A stretch of 10,705 nucleotides of DNA, from contig JANQKH010000245.1 of the NCBI GenBank assembly GCA_028281215.1, positions 1 through 10,705 on the forward strand. Reading direction: 5' to 3'. The stretch's first letter is position 1. Each line of letters starts with the position of its first letter. The DNA is from Phycisphaeraceae bacterium. Its GTDB lineage: Bacteria > Planctomycetota > Phycisphaerae > Phycisphaerales > Phycisphaeraceae. This document shows, in pieces, positions 1-7,017 of the stretch. The translations under genes were made by a program, and so were the position numbers. Below the pieces are notes generated by a model, which saw only the letters and a program-made list of their open reading frames with translations, was not told the origin of the DNA and made no database searches.

Positions 1-737
1 GCGCGCCAGGTGAGCGCCATCTCGAATTGCCGGTCGATGTCGGTGGCGTCGAGGTGCGGGAAGTGTTGGGCGACCACGTGTTCCTTGACGGCCGCGTCGT
101 CTTTCATGCGTTCGAGCAGTTTCGCCATGTGCCGGGCAAGCGCGGACCGGCGAAACAGAGGCCAGTTGGCGATGTGATCGTCGTTGGGGTGAACGCCCTT
201 CTTGATAAGTTCGTCAGTCAGTTCATCGTTGGTCAGGTGCGGGTTGTCGTCCAGCAGTTCCAACGCGTGTTGATCGACCCGCGTCATACTGGAAGGCACA
301 TGGAGAAACATCGGCAGCGCGCACCGCTTGTGCTTCTGCATCGCGCGGGCGAACAGGACATCAGGGTGATGGGTGTGCGGCTTGCCTTCGTCATCCAGTT
401 CCACCATCTGCCGTTGCGGTTCAGCAAAGAGAATGTCGAACGCAATGACCTTGGCGTCGGCGTCGTTCAAAACGTCGACGATTTGCCCCAACCGACTGCG
501 ATCCCAAGGCCAGCGACCGATCTGATAGAGGCTGCGGTCATCGATGCAAAGGTGGACCAATTGGTCGGTCGGTGGAGGCGTGAACGTTTGGCCGTGCTCC
601 ACGCGTTTGTCATAAAGCCAGCGTTCCAACGGCGCGAACCAACCGTGTTGATCGACGCCGAGACAGGCAAGCGTGACAGCGAACGATAGAAGCACGACCG
701 CACGCCGCCCGGAAACCGGTTGTCGAAGTTGTGTCAT
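1..737 (-). CDS. CHASE2-domain sensor protein, N-terminal part (runs off left edge)
   Basis: The reverse strand is open from an ATG at 737 to the window edge, giving 245 visible residues and no stop. An in-frame TAA three codons upstream (744-746) fixes the ATG as the earliest possible start; an AGGGG purine run about 10 bases upstream can serve as ribosome binding site. Residues 13-28 form one hydrophobic segment, so the protein probably crosses the membrane there and continues outside. From about residue 35 it matches CHASE2, an extracytoplasmic sensory domain: LYDKR near 41-45, a CIDDRSLYQIGRWPWDR block (64-80) and FDILFAEP (100-107). CHASE2 usually sits in front of a guanylate/adenylate cyclase, histidine kinase or Ser/Thr kinase, but the output domain lies outside the window, so the signalling class is unknown. 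The ligand is unknown. Family call is confident from the PWDR and FDxLF motifs. Confidence 0.85.
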   Translation of the reverse strand, partial: MTQLRQPVSGRRAVVLLSFAVTLACLGVDQHGWFAPLERWLYDKRVEHGQTFTPPPTDQLVHLCIDDRSLYQIGRWPWDRSRLGQIVDVLNDADAKVIAFDILFAEPQRQMVELDDEGKPHTHHPDVLFARAMQKHKRCALPMFLHVPSSMTRVDQHALELLDDNPHLTNDELTDELIKKGVHPNDDHIANWPLFRRSALARHMAKLLERMKDDAAVKEHVVAQHFPHLDATDIDRQFEMALTWR

Positions 738-771
738 CTCGGCTTACCCCTGCGCCCGACATGCGTGAGTG

Positions 772-780
772 AGTATAGCA
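772..780 (-). promoter_or_regulatory. Candidate extended -10 promoter for the CHASE2 gene
   Basis: On the minus strand the bases read TGCTATACT, which fits the extended -10 pattern TGnTATAAT with one mismatch. It lies about 35 bases before the ATG at 737, a reasonable leader length. No good -35 hexamer is present at 16-18 bp; that space is filled by the C-rich complement of the AGGG repeat. Extended -10 promoters can work without a -35. Pattern match only. Confidence 0.4.
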
Positions 781-796
781 GGGAGGGAGGGAGGGG
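780..796 (+). repeat. (AGGG)4 tetranucleotide tract with G-quadruplex potential
   Basis: Four AGGG units plus one extra G form four runs of at least three guanines separated by single adenines, the loop pattern expected to give very stable parallel G-quadruplexes. The tract abuts the candidate extended -10 of the CHASE2 gene and lies on that gene's template strand, in the place of the promoter spacer. It is also a short tandem repeat that could change copy number by slippage. Confidence 0.7.
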
Positions 797-816
797 TTGC
801 GTGATCAGAAGAACGA

Positions 817-942
817 CACCGCTTCGCGGTGATCGGGCTTACAGAGCCCGGCTCTGATAAGGCAAAGGAACATCGTCACAATGCGGGATCACCCTGCACC
901 ATCCGAGCTAGGCACTGCGTGCCCGGTCGCGACGCAGTCGCG
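817..942. repeat. Cluster of short palindromes/hairpins
   Basis: Perfect inverted repeats seen by eye: 817-822/826-831 (6 bp, 3-base loop), 834-839/845-850 (6 bp, 5-base loop), 842-847/851-856 (6 bp, 3-base loop, mutually exclusive with the previous one), 911-915/919-923 (5 bp, 3-base loop) and 928-933/937-942 (6 bp, 3-base loop). None is followed by a T-run, so they do not look like simple terminators. They lie upstream of both candidate transcription starts of the flanking genes. Confidence 0.5.
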
Positions 943-990
943 TCCCTTGAGTCACTTCACATCGCCCACGTCGACCTGCACAAAAACCCC

Positions 991-1019
991 TTGGCATCGC
1001 GAACATTGCCTGATACACT
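991..1019 (+). promoter_or_regulatory. Sigma-70-type promoter for the hydrolase-like gene
   Basis: TTGGCA (991-996, five of six matches to TTGACA) is separated by exactly 17 bases from TACACT (1014-1019, four of six matches to TATAAT). The TG at 1011-1012 also makes an extended -10. A start near 1026 would give a leader of about 100 bases before the ATG at 1127. Confidence 0.55.
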
Positions 1020-1126
1020 TAGTACGTATACTTATTGATTGATCGATCCCGCTTGCCAACCCCACCCTGCTTACGCTTTCAACAATCGCTCCGTCTCACT
1101 CAATTCCATCTGATGGAGGTCGCCTG

Positions 1127-2218
1127 ATGCGTCGATCGTCAACCTGGCTCGTGCTGTGCCTCGTGGTACTGCTTCAATCGGTCGCACTCGGCGATGATGT
1201 GTTGCCGAAGGTGGCGCCCGGGCGATCGATATACATTGACTTTCCTAAACTGCCGAAGATGCGCGACGGCAAAACCACACGCATGGAAGTGCGCGTGCCC
1301 GCAAACTATGACAAAAACAAAAGCTATCCGTTGCTCGCGTGGATGGGCGGCGGCAAGGGCGGCTATCGCGTCAGTTCCGGCCTCAAATTGGCGGACGCCA
1401 ACAAATTCATTCTCATCGGCCTGCCCTACCCGCAAGGCGCAAACGATCCCGGTCAGTCCAACAAGGTTGGGCAGTTTGAAACGATCTGGGGGTATCACAA
1501 GGCGATGCTCGATACGTTGGAAAAAGTCGTGCCGAACATCAATCCCGAACTGCGCGTCGCCGCCGGCTTCAGCAACGGTGGACACGCGATCGACGGCATG
1601 CTGGGCATTCGTTCGCGGCGCGTGCCGCCTTATGGTTCTTACTTCACCACGTTCATCATGGCGGACGGTGGAACCGGCGTGGGCGATTACCGTTCGGTGC
1701 GCGGACGACACTTATTCATCTGTTGGGGCGTCAAGGGCAACACGAACCGCGCGTACTGCCAGTCGATCGCGAAGAAGGCAAAGTCATCAGGCGTGTACGT
1801 CAAAGCGGTGGAAATGTCGGACGCCGGTCATCAGTTCCCCGAGAAATACATGGGGCAAGCGAAAGAGTGGTTGTCACAAACGGTGATCCCGCACACGATC
1901 CACACCGGCTCGCGGCAACTGCGTTCGATGATCAGCCGTCGACGTTACGCCGATGCGATCAAGGTCGGTCGCGGTTTGATCGAACTTGGCGCGAGTGACA
2001 AACAGAAAACGCAGATTGAAAAAACGCTGGCCGACATCGACACGAAAGGCAAAGCCGCGTTCGTGAATCTGAGAATCGATCCGGACAAGGAGATGACCGA
2101 CGGAGCGCGCAAGGCCGCGATTCGCCGCGTGGACGCGTTTATCAAATTGTGGTCCGGCACGTCTGCCGAAAATCAGGGCCGGGAGTTACTTGAGCAATTA
2201 GAAAACAAGTCAGAGTGA
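1127..2218 (+). CDS. Exported alpha/beta-hydrolase-like protein (esterase/depolymerase-like)
   Basis: The 363-residue product starts at an ATG preceded by GGAGGT with a 6-base spacer, a near-ideal ribosome binding site. Residues 1-22 look like a signal peptide (Arg-Arg, a Leu/Val-rich core, ALG before the likely cut), so it acts outside the cytoplasm. The middle resembles secreted alpha/beta-hydrolases of the feruloyl-esterase/PHB-depolymerase type: an extended strand with MGGGKGG at 73-79, the nucleophile-elbow motif GFSNGG at 147-152 (Ser149), and DAGH at 232-235, where His235 would be the catalytic histidine. The strand that usually carries the catalytic acid (HLFICWGVKGN, 195-205) has no Asp or Glu just after it, so the triad is incomplete or uses another acid. 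Residues about 262-363 are charged and helical and lie outside the hydrolase core. The substrate is unknown. It is probably transcribed alone from 991-1019. Confidence 0.75.
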   Translation: MRRSSTWLVLCLVVLLQSVALGDDVLPKVAPGRSIYIDFPKLPKMRDGKTTRMEVRVPANYDKNKSYPLLAWMGGGKGGYRVSSGLKLADANKFILIGLPYPQGANDPGQSNKVGQFETIWGYHKAMLDTLEKVVPNINPELRVAAGFSNGGHAIDGMLGIRSRRVPPYGSYFTTFIMADGGTGVGDYRSVRGRHLFICWGVKGNTNRAYCQSIAKKAKSSGVYVKAVEMSDAGHQFPEKYMGQAKEWLSQTVIPHTIHTGSRQLRSMISRRRYADAIKVGRGLIELGASDKQKTQIEKTLADIDTKGKAAFVNLRIDPDKEMTDGARKAAIRRVDAFIKLWSGTSAENQGRELLEQLENKSE

Positions 2219-2232
2219 TACCGATGCCCAAG

Positions 2233-2264
2233 CCGCTGCGATCACAATGGACGGTTTCCAGCGG
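2233..2264. repeat. Inverted repeat downstream of the hydrolase gene
   Basis: CCGCTG (2233-2238) and CAGCGG (2259-2264) are perfect complements across 20 bases. There is no T-run after it and the loop is long, so it is only a weak terminator candidate; it could equally flank an operator just upstream of the next promoter candidate. Confidence 0.25.
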
Positions 2265-2265
2265 T

Positions 2266-2271
2266 TAGAAT
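2266..2271 (+). promoter_or_regulatory. Candidate -10 box for the protease-ankyrin gene
   Basis: TAGAAT matches five of six positions of the -10 consensus and lies 45 bases before the ATG at 2317. No convincing -35 is present at 16-18 bp upstream, so the call rests on one hexamer and position. Confidence 0.3.
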
Positions 2272-2316
2272 CCACGCCGACGCATCTGAATCGATATCCT
2301 GGTGGGAGTCTTCTCC

Positions 2317-4764
2317 ATGCGGTGTTTGCTTTGTTGTATCGGTTTTGTCTGGTTGATCGCCTGCGCGATGAGTAGTCGGGCGACGGCTGAGTTCGAACTG
2401 ATCCTGCCGAAGGAGGGCGACCAGATTGTATTGCCCTGCGAGATCGGGGCCGGCTACCTGTTTTGCCGAACGAAGGTCAATGGAAAAGATGCCGGCTGGT
2501 TCGTGGTGGACACAGGATTCACCTATTCGTTCATCGACCGGTTTGCGGCGGAACGACTCGGCCTTGTGACGCAAACGCCATTCGCCATGCTCGGCATCAT
2601 GGGGGACGACAGCTACTTCGCATCGCAAACGCGTGTTCACACCATTGACCTCAGCGCGATTCACGTCAAGTGTCGCCGGCTCTACACCCACGATTTCACC
2701 CAATGGAGCAAAATGGCAGGATTGCGCGTGTCCGGCGTGATCGGGCAGGACATCCTCAGTCAAACACCGATCACGATTGACTACGTCGAACCGAGCGTGA
2801 CTTTTCATCGGCGTGAACAATTCAAAATGCCTACAGAAGGATGGGCCGTTGACACGAAAACCGGGACACCCATGATCGAATGGCCATTCGACGAGGAATC
2901 GAGCTATCCACTTGTGGTCGACACCGGCGCATCCGGCGGCATTCTGGTCAATCCCGGCTATGGGCCGGCGCGCGACCGCATGCTCGCCGGAAAGACCATG
3001 GCAGCCAACTACACATATGTGATGGATATGGGCCACCAAGATGCGATCGAAACCGTCATGACATTCAAAGGCGGGAAGTTGCCGTTCCCGGTCACGACGA
3101 TCGTCGATGTGACGTTGTCTCCCAATCGACCAGCACGTCGAGACGGTTTGATCGGCTCTCATGTGTTGCGTCAGTTTCGTACCACCATCGATATGCAGTC
3201 GAAACGCCTGTGGTTGACGCCACAAACCCGACAGCCGCAGTTCCCGAAGAAAGACGAAGTGGACAAACGTGACTTGGCCGGTCTGACGCCGCTGATGCGC
3301 GCGATGGATCATGGAGAGGTGAAGTTGGTCAAGCGGCTGATCGAAGCGGGCGCCGATGTCAAAGTGAAAAATCATCTTGGCAAGACGGCCTTGTACCTGG
3401 CGGCGCAGGAACCGCATCCTGCCATCACCCATCTGCTGTTGGACGCCGGGGCAAAACCTGATTTCGTCTCGCCGGAATCCGGACGGACGGTTTTGCACGT
3501 GGCATGCGTGCAGAACGACGCGTCCGTCGTCGAACGCCTGCTCAAGACTGGGGTCAATGCCAAAGCCAAGACGAAGAACGGCGAGACTCCACTTCACTAC
3601 GCAGGCTTCGGCGGCAGTGTGAAAATCGGCAAACTTCTGTTGGAAGCAGGGCTCGACATCAATCAAGGCGATTTCGAATCCGCGACGCCCCTCCATTACG
3701 CCGCCAGGTGGGGACACGGCGATTTCATCGATTTCCTTCTGGCCAACGGAGCCAATCCCAATGCGATGAGCAAAGACCGGTCAACGCCATTCAACACGGC
3801 AGTCTGGCGCGGCCATGAGAATGCAGCCTTGAAATTGCTCCCGCTGACGAAGGACATCAATGCCGGATCGTACGAAGGCGGTACCCCTTTGATGTTCGCG
3901 TCCTTCAATGGAAACGAAACTCTTGTGCGGATGCTTTTGGAAAAGGGCGCGAAGGTGGATGTCCCGGACCACAAAGGCAACTCACCGTTGATCACGGCGG
4001 TGTCGCGCGGGCACGAAGGCGTTGTGAAACAACTGCTTGCGGCGGGGTGCGATGTCAACCACCTGGGCCAAGGTCGCACGACGGCGCTGATGCATGCGTG
4101 CAAGCTTGCCAGCCCCAACATCGCGCAGTTGTTGATCGAGCACAAAGCCGATGTACACGCCGTTGACGAGCAAGATAGCGCGGCCCCCATCATCTTTGCC
4201 GCGGCAAAGGGCAACGTACCAGTAATTGAACTGTTGCTGAAGAAGGGCGTGAAGGTTGACACAAGAACGCGGTCCAACGGGACGCCCTTGATGTACGCCA
4301 CCTATGGCAATCAGATCGAAGCCGTCAAGTTTCTTCTCAAACACGGCGCGGACGTCAACGCGGTCAACGATAACCACGCATCAGCCTTGATGACCGCGAT
4401 CGCCACCGGCCGTGCGGAGATCGCCGACCTGTTGCTCAAACACGGCGCCGATGTCGAGCAAAAGGACAAACTCGAACGGTCGGTGATTCACTATGCCGCC
4501 ATCTATGGTTATGTTCCGATCCTTGAACGGCTGTTGAAAACAAAGATCCGTCTCGATACCAAGATGAGTGAAGGGATCGGAGTCATGCACGTCGCCGCGC
4601 GGATCGGTGATGCAAAGGTCGTGAAAATGCTGCTCGATGCGGGCGCGGCCGCCAACCCGTCGAGCACCAAGCCATTTAGACCGATCGATCTGGCCCGGAA
4701 GCACGGCTATCCCGATGTGGTTCAACTCCTGGAGAAGGCGACTCAAGACAAGCCCGGTTCCTGA
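2317..4764 (+). CDS. Exported two-lobed retropepsin-like aspartic protease with about 15 ankyrin repeats
   Basis: I start at the ATG at 2317 (815 residues) because GGGAG at 2304-2308 sits 8 bases before it; a GTG at 2302 would lie upstream of and overlap that site. The N-terminus is an export signal: either a lipoprotein signal (LIAC, Cys16) or a normal signal cut after ATA24. Residues about 30-305 contain two retropepsin-type lobes, each with a catalytic DTG triplet (Asp65 in VVDTGFTYS and Asp202 in VVDTGASGG) followed by the second conserved loop (GVIGQDIL 140-147; GLIGSHVL 277-284). Both halves of an aspartic active site are therefore in one chain. From residue 321 to the end there are about 15 repeats of roughly 33 residues with the ankyrin pattern (TPLHYAA, LLLEAGADVN variants); the last is degenerate. 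Retropepsin-like domains are known in bacteria, and ankyrin repeats bind proteins. The inferred role is an extracytoplasmic protease whose ankyrin solenoid selects substrate or partner. Confidence 0.88.
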   Translation: MRCLLCCIGFVWLIACAMSSRATAEFELILPKEGDQIVLPCEIGAGYLFCRTKVNGKDAGWFVVDTGFTYSFIDRFAAERLGLVTQTPFAMLGIMGDDSYFASQTRVHTIDLSAIHVKCRRLYTHDFTQWSKMAGLRVSGVIGQDILSQTPITIDYVEPSVTFHRREQFKMPTEGWAVDTKTGTPMIEWPFDEESSYPLVVDTGASGGILVNPGYGPARDRMLAGKTMAANYTYVMDMGHQDAIETVMTFKGGKLPFPVTTIVDVTLSPNRPARRDGLIGSHVLRQFRTTIDMQSKRLWLTPQTRQPQFPKKDEVDKRDLAGLTPLMRAMDHGEVKLVKRLIEAGADVKVKNHLGKTALYLAAQEPHPAITHLLLDAGAKPDFVSPESGRTVLHVACVQNDASVVERLLKTGVNAKAKTKNGETPLHYAGFGGSVKIGKLLLEAGLDINQGDFESATPLHYAARWGHGDFIDFLLANGANPNAMSKDRSTPFNTAVWRGHENAALKLLPLTKDINAGSYEGGTPLMFASFNGNETLVRMLLEKGAKVDVPDHKGNSPLITAVSRGHEGVVKQLLAAGCDVNHLGQGRTTALMHACKLASPNIAQLLIEHKADVHAVDEQDSAAPIIFAAAKGNVPVIELLLKKGVKVDTRTRSNGTPLMYATYGNQIEAVKFLLKHGADVNAVNDNHASALMTAIATGRAEIADLLLKHGADVEQKDKLERSVIHYAAIYGYVPILERLLKTKIRLDTKMSEGIGVMHVAARIGDAKVVKMLLDAGAAANPSSTKPFRPIDLARKHGYPDVVQLLEKATQDKPGS

Positions 4765-4879
4765 GCCATCCTGATTGGTTCCTGAAACGGGATGATTCGC
4801 GCGCCGTACCCGTCAATTCCACAACTGTTCATTACAAGTTCCGTTCTGAGAAAGCTCCGTTCAACCGAAAGGCTCAACC

Positions 4880-5083
4880 ATGGCAAAAGTCAATCTGACC
4901 GAAACCGAACGCTCCATCCTGCAAGCCTCCAGCCGACTCTTTGCCGTTCGGCTGCAACAGGGCAAAGTCAAAAACGACAATTGGAAGAAGGAAGCCGATG
5001 CAACCATCAAACTCGCGATCTGGATGTCCGGCAGGATCGACCACCTTGTTGAATCCGGCGAAGAACCGAATATTGACGACTAG
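4880..5083 (+). CDS. Small hypothetical protein, 67 residues
   Basis: The ATG at 4880 has GAAAGG 7 bases upstream (4867-4872), a fair ribosome binding site, and the frame closes at TAG 5081-5083. The product is charged and soluble-looking, with no signal peptide, membrane segment or cysteine. A predicted helical stretch (residues 6-30, TETERSILQASSRLFAVRLQ) is followed by Lys/Asn-rich residues, a second helix containing AIWMSGRIDHLVE, and an acidic tail. I do not recognise the family. It lies between the protease-ankyrin gene (115 bp upstream) and the pseudopilin gene, with no clear link to either. Overlapping frames on both strands here lack comparable start signals. It could be a small cytoplasmic accessory or adaptor protein, but nothing in the sequence shows a function. 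Confidence 0.6.
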   Translation: MAKVNLTETERSILQASSRLFAVRLQQGKVKNDNWKKEADATIKLAIWMSGRIDHLVESGEEPNIDD

Positions 5084-5160
5084 GCCGCGATCAGCCCAGT
5101 CGTCAGCCCTGTGCTCCGGTGAATTCACCCGAAAAACATCGTCTAAGCAGCATCCTTCGG

Positions 5161-5166
5161 TACACT
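5161..5166 (+). promoter_or_regulatory. Candidate -10 box for the pseudopilin gene
   Basis: TACACT is the same hexamer as in the promoter at 991-1019. It lies about 40 bases before the preferred start at 5206. No good -35 is visible. If used, transcription would begin near 5173, which would exclude starts at 5119 and 5167. Confidence 0.25.
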
Positions 5167-5176
5167 ATGACCATTA

Positions 5177-5199
5177 AGCCACCAGATTCAATGGTGGTT
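5177..5199 (+). promoter_or_regulatory. Hairpin at the pseudopilin translation start
   Basis: CCACCA (5179-5184) pairs perfectly with TGGTGG (5192-5197) around a 7-base loop, and two more pairs (one G-T) extend the stem to 5177/5199. It ends one base before an in-frame ATG at 5200 and includes the GGTGG that would act as ribosome binding site for the ATG at 5206, so it could limit translation. Confidence 0.35.
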
Positions 5200-5205
5200 A
5201 TGCCG

Positions 5206-6060
5206 ATGAGTGTATCGGACATGGATCGAAACACACGGTCAACACGAACGCCGGGCAAAACGGCCCGACGAGATCAGGGTTTCACCCTGGTCGAGATGCT
5301 TCTGGTTGTGTCGTTGATCACGATCCTGATCGCCTTGCTGTTGCCCGCGCTGGGCAACGCCAAGGGTATCTCCCGGCGGGTGCAATGCCAATCCAATCTG
5401 AACAACCTCGGCCAGTCTGTCTACCAATACTCCACCGACTGGTACCACAAAATCTTTCCCTACGACAACGCCACCGGCCTGCACTACGACACCTTTTGGA
5501 TGACGCTGCTCGAGGAATACCACAACGACTTCGACGAAATGCGTCTCTGCCCCGAAACGATCATGGACCAGGCGGGTCAGTCCTTGGCTTACGCCCCGGG
5601 TTGGGGCACGGTGGAAGTCGGTTGGGGTCAGCCCTGGGTGACCAACGGCTGGGGATTTCTCGGCACCAACTACGGCAGCTACGTGTGGAATTCATGGATG
5701 CACTCCGGCCGCACCGCGCACAAACAAGGTGTGTCCGTCAACTTGCAGGATGATCAAAAGCACTGGAAGAATCTTAAGGCGGTCAAGATACCCAGCACCA
5801 CGCCCATGCTGACCGACGGCACGTGGGTCGACACCTGGTTTCAAAACAATCCCAACGGCGCGATCAGCAGTCCGCCGGCAAACCTGTTCAGCGTCAACAG
5901 CGCCGCCGGCCGCGTGTGTGTCTCCCGACATGATCGCGGTGTCATCCACGTCATGGCCGACGGCTCCACGAAATGGACCCAGTTGGAAGACCTCTGGCAA
6001 CTGACGTGGAACACCGAAAGCCAACCGATGGCCCCACCGTTTGATTTGCCGGAACAATAG
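5206..6060 (+). CDS. Planctomycete type II secretion/type IV pilin-like protein with H-X9-DG motif
   Basis: The frame is open from a GTG at 5119, with in-frame ATGs at 5167, 5191, 5200, 5206 and 5221. I prefer 5206 (284 residues) because GGTGG lies 8 bases upstream; 5221 is the main alternative. Either gives a short basic leader before the prepilin peptidase site, G25/F26 in QGFTLVEMLLVVSLI, with the conserved Glu at mature position 5. The hydrophobic helix runs to about residue 48. The globular part is rich in Trp, Tyr and Gly, and ends with HDRGVIHVMADG (His242 to Asp252-Gly253), the H-X9-DG motif typical of the large planctomycete families of pilin-like proteins. Processing would need a prepilin peptidase encoded elsewhere. 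The role is probably a minor pseudopilin or surface/secretion component; planctomycete genomes hold many such paralogues, so a specific function cannot be given. Confidence 0.9.
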   Translation: MSVSDMDRNTRSTRTPGKTARRDQGFTLVEMLLVVSLITILIALLLPALGNAKGISRRVQCQSNLNNLGQSVYQYSTDWYHKIFPYDNATGLHYDTFWMTLLEEYHNDFDEMRLCPETIMDQAGQSLAYAPGWGTVEVGWGQPWVTNGWGFLGTNYGSYVWNSWMHSGRTAHKQGVSVNLQDDQKHWKNLKAVKIPSTTPMLTDGTWVDTWFQNNPNGAISSPPANLFSVNSAAGRVCVSRHDRGVIHVMADGSTKWTQLEDLWQLTWNTESQPMAPPFDLPEQ

Positions 6061-6076
6061 GGCAGTGAAATGGCGC

Positions 6077-6100
6077 GTCGGGTGGGCATCGCCCACCGAC
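6077..6100. repeat. Strong GC-rich hairpin after the pseudopilin gene
   Basis: GTCGGGTGGGC (6077-6087) pairs with GCCCACCGAC (6091-6100) across a 3-base loop with one bulged G. The core is 7 perfect GC-rich pairs. It begins 16 bases after the stop codon. There is no T-run on the plus strand, so it is either a non-canonical terminator/mRNA stabiliser or a REP-like palindrome. Confidence 0.5.
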
Positions 6101-6221
6101 CAACCCGTCCAACCACACTTCACACCTTTCGTTGGTCATCCGACACACGATCTGGCCGATATCACTTAGGTCAATGTGACTGTTCACGGCCTCTGTTTGC
6201 AGAAGACCGGCCCGCGGTTCC

Positions 6222-6227
6222 CATAAT
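6222..6227 (+). promoter_or_regulatory. Candidate -10 box for the methyltransferase gene
   Basis: CATAAT matches five of six -10 positions and lies 51 bases before the ATG at 6279. The best -35 (TTGCAG at 6197-6202) is at a poor 19-base spacing, so this is tentative. Confidence 0.3.
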
Positions 6228-6278
6228 CCATTGATTCGCGTCATGTGCTTCGTGCCGCGTGGAGTTTAACCATCCGTC

Positions 6279-6959
6279 ATGGCTCTTACTGCTCCCGTAC
6301 CCCCACCGACCGATCCTGAACCGCCGCGCCGGTTCCGCAAATTTCTCTGGAAAGTCCCCGGCTTCTGGCGCCTGCACCGCGCGTATCACAAGTGGGCCGG
6401 CACCGATGAACGCATCTGGTTCCGCATCGTCATGGATGATGAAACGAAGAAACTGGTCGACGCGCTGCCTGTGAACGAGATGGACGCGCTGGAAATCTCC
6501 GGCGGCGAGTGGGGCCAAAAAGGGATCGAGTTCCAATCATTCAAAGCGGTCTTCTGGCCGGAGTACGACGTGTGCGAAGGCCCACTTGATGAAACGTTCG
6601 ACATCATCTTCGCGGAGCAGATCTTCGAACATCTGCTATGGCCTTACCGCGCCGGCAAGCATGTCTACGAAATGCTGAACCCCGGTGGGTACTTCCTCGT
6701 GACCACGCCGTTCCTCGTACGTCTGCATCCGAACCCGCACGATTGCAGCCGATGGACGGAAACCGGCCTGCAATACTTCCTCGCCGAGTGCGGCTTCCCG
6801 CTCGACAACATCGTCACCGGTTCGTGGGGCAACCGCAAATGTATGAATGCCAACTTCTGGACCACCCGTCGGCACTGGCCCAAATACCAAAAGCGATTCC
6901 ACTCCCTGGAAAACGAAGAGGGATTCCCCGTCGCGGTTTGGGCGCTGGCGAAAAAGTAA
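6279..6959 (+). CDS. SAM-dependent methyltransferase, class I (Methyltransf_11-like)
   Basis: The 226-residue product begins at an ATG with only a distant GGAG (6261-6264, 14 bases away), so the start is less certain than the family. There is a basic, Pro-rich N-terminal extension (1-40). The Rossmann-type core has a divergent SAM-binding loop (LEISGGEWG, 71-79), then FDIIFAEQIFEHL (107-119) matching the motif that ends the binding fold, LNPGGYFLVTTPF (133-145), and HPNPHDCSRWTETGL (150-164), a signature often seen in methyltransferases near polysaccharide or lipid-modification genes. No such genes are visible here. It is probably cytoplasmic and the acceptor is unknown. It is convergent with the serpin gene; no clear terminator of its own is visible in the 120 bp between them. 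Confidence 0.82.
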   Translation: MALTAPVPPPTDPEPPRRFRKFLWKVPGFWRLHRAYHKWAGTDERIWFRIVMDDETKKLVDALPVNEMDALEISGGEWGQKGIEFQSFKAVFWPEYDVCEGPLDETFDIIFAEQIFEHLLWPYRAGKHVYEMLNPGGYFLVTTPFLVRLHPNPHDCSRWTETGLQYFLAECGFPLDNIVTGSWGNRKCMNANFWTTRRHWPKYQKRFHSLENEEGFPVAVWALAKK

Positions 6960-7017
6960 TCGGCTTCGTTCGCAAAACAGTTTCCCCTTACGTCCGGGCC
7001 GGCAGCGACAACAGCTC

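Larger units (their letters stand above)
738..1126. other. Divergent intergenic region between the CHASE2 and hydrolase genes
   Basis: This 389-bp stretch separates two divergently oriented genes. It contains the minus-strand extended -10 (772-780), the (AGGG)4 tract (780-796), several GC-rich short palindromes (817-942) and the plus-strand promoter (991-1019). A 69-codon reading frame (829-1038, GTG start) crosses it, but it has no ribosome binding site, no recognisable domain and runs through the hairpins and the downstream promoter, so I do not call it a gene. A small untranslated RNA from the hairpin region cannot be excluded. Confidence 0.6.

Noticed and set aside
27..689. 220-codon open frame on the plus strand
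   Set aside because: It is antisense to the CHASE2 gene, whose minus-strand frame has clear family motifs; the plus frame has none.
829..1038. 69-codon frame with GTG start in the intergenic region
   Set aside because: No ribosome binding site, no recognisable domain, and it overlaps hairpins and a promoter.
1139..1711. 190-codon minus-strand frame inside the hydrolase gene
   Set aside because: Antisense shadow; the hydrolase frame has a signal peptide, an ideal ribosome binding site and catalytic motifs.
2242..3717. 491-codon open frame on the minus strand
   Set aside because: It is the antisense of the protease-ankyrin gene, His/Arg/Gln-rich with no domain; the plus strand is unambiguous. 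Long antisense frames are expected at this G+C content.
4756..4785. Direct repeat GGTTCCTGA (4756-4764 and 4777-4785)
   Set aside because: Only 9 bases, one copy inside the end of a gene, with no element between; likely chance.
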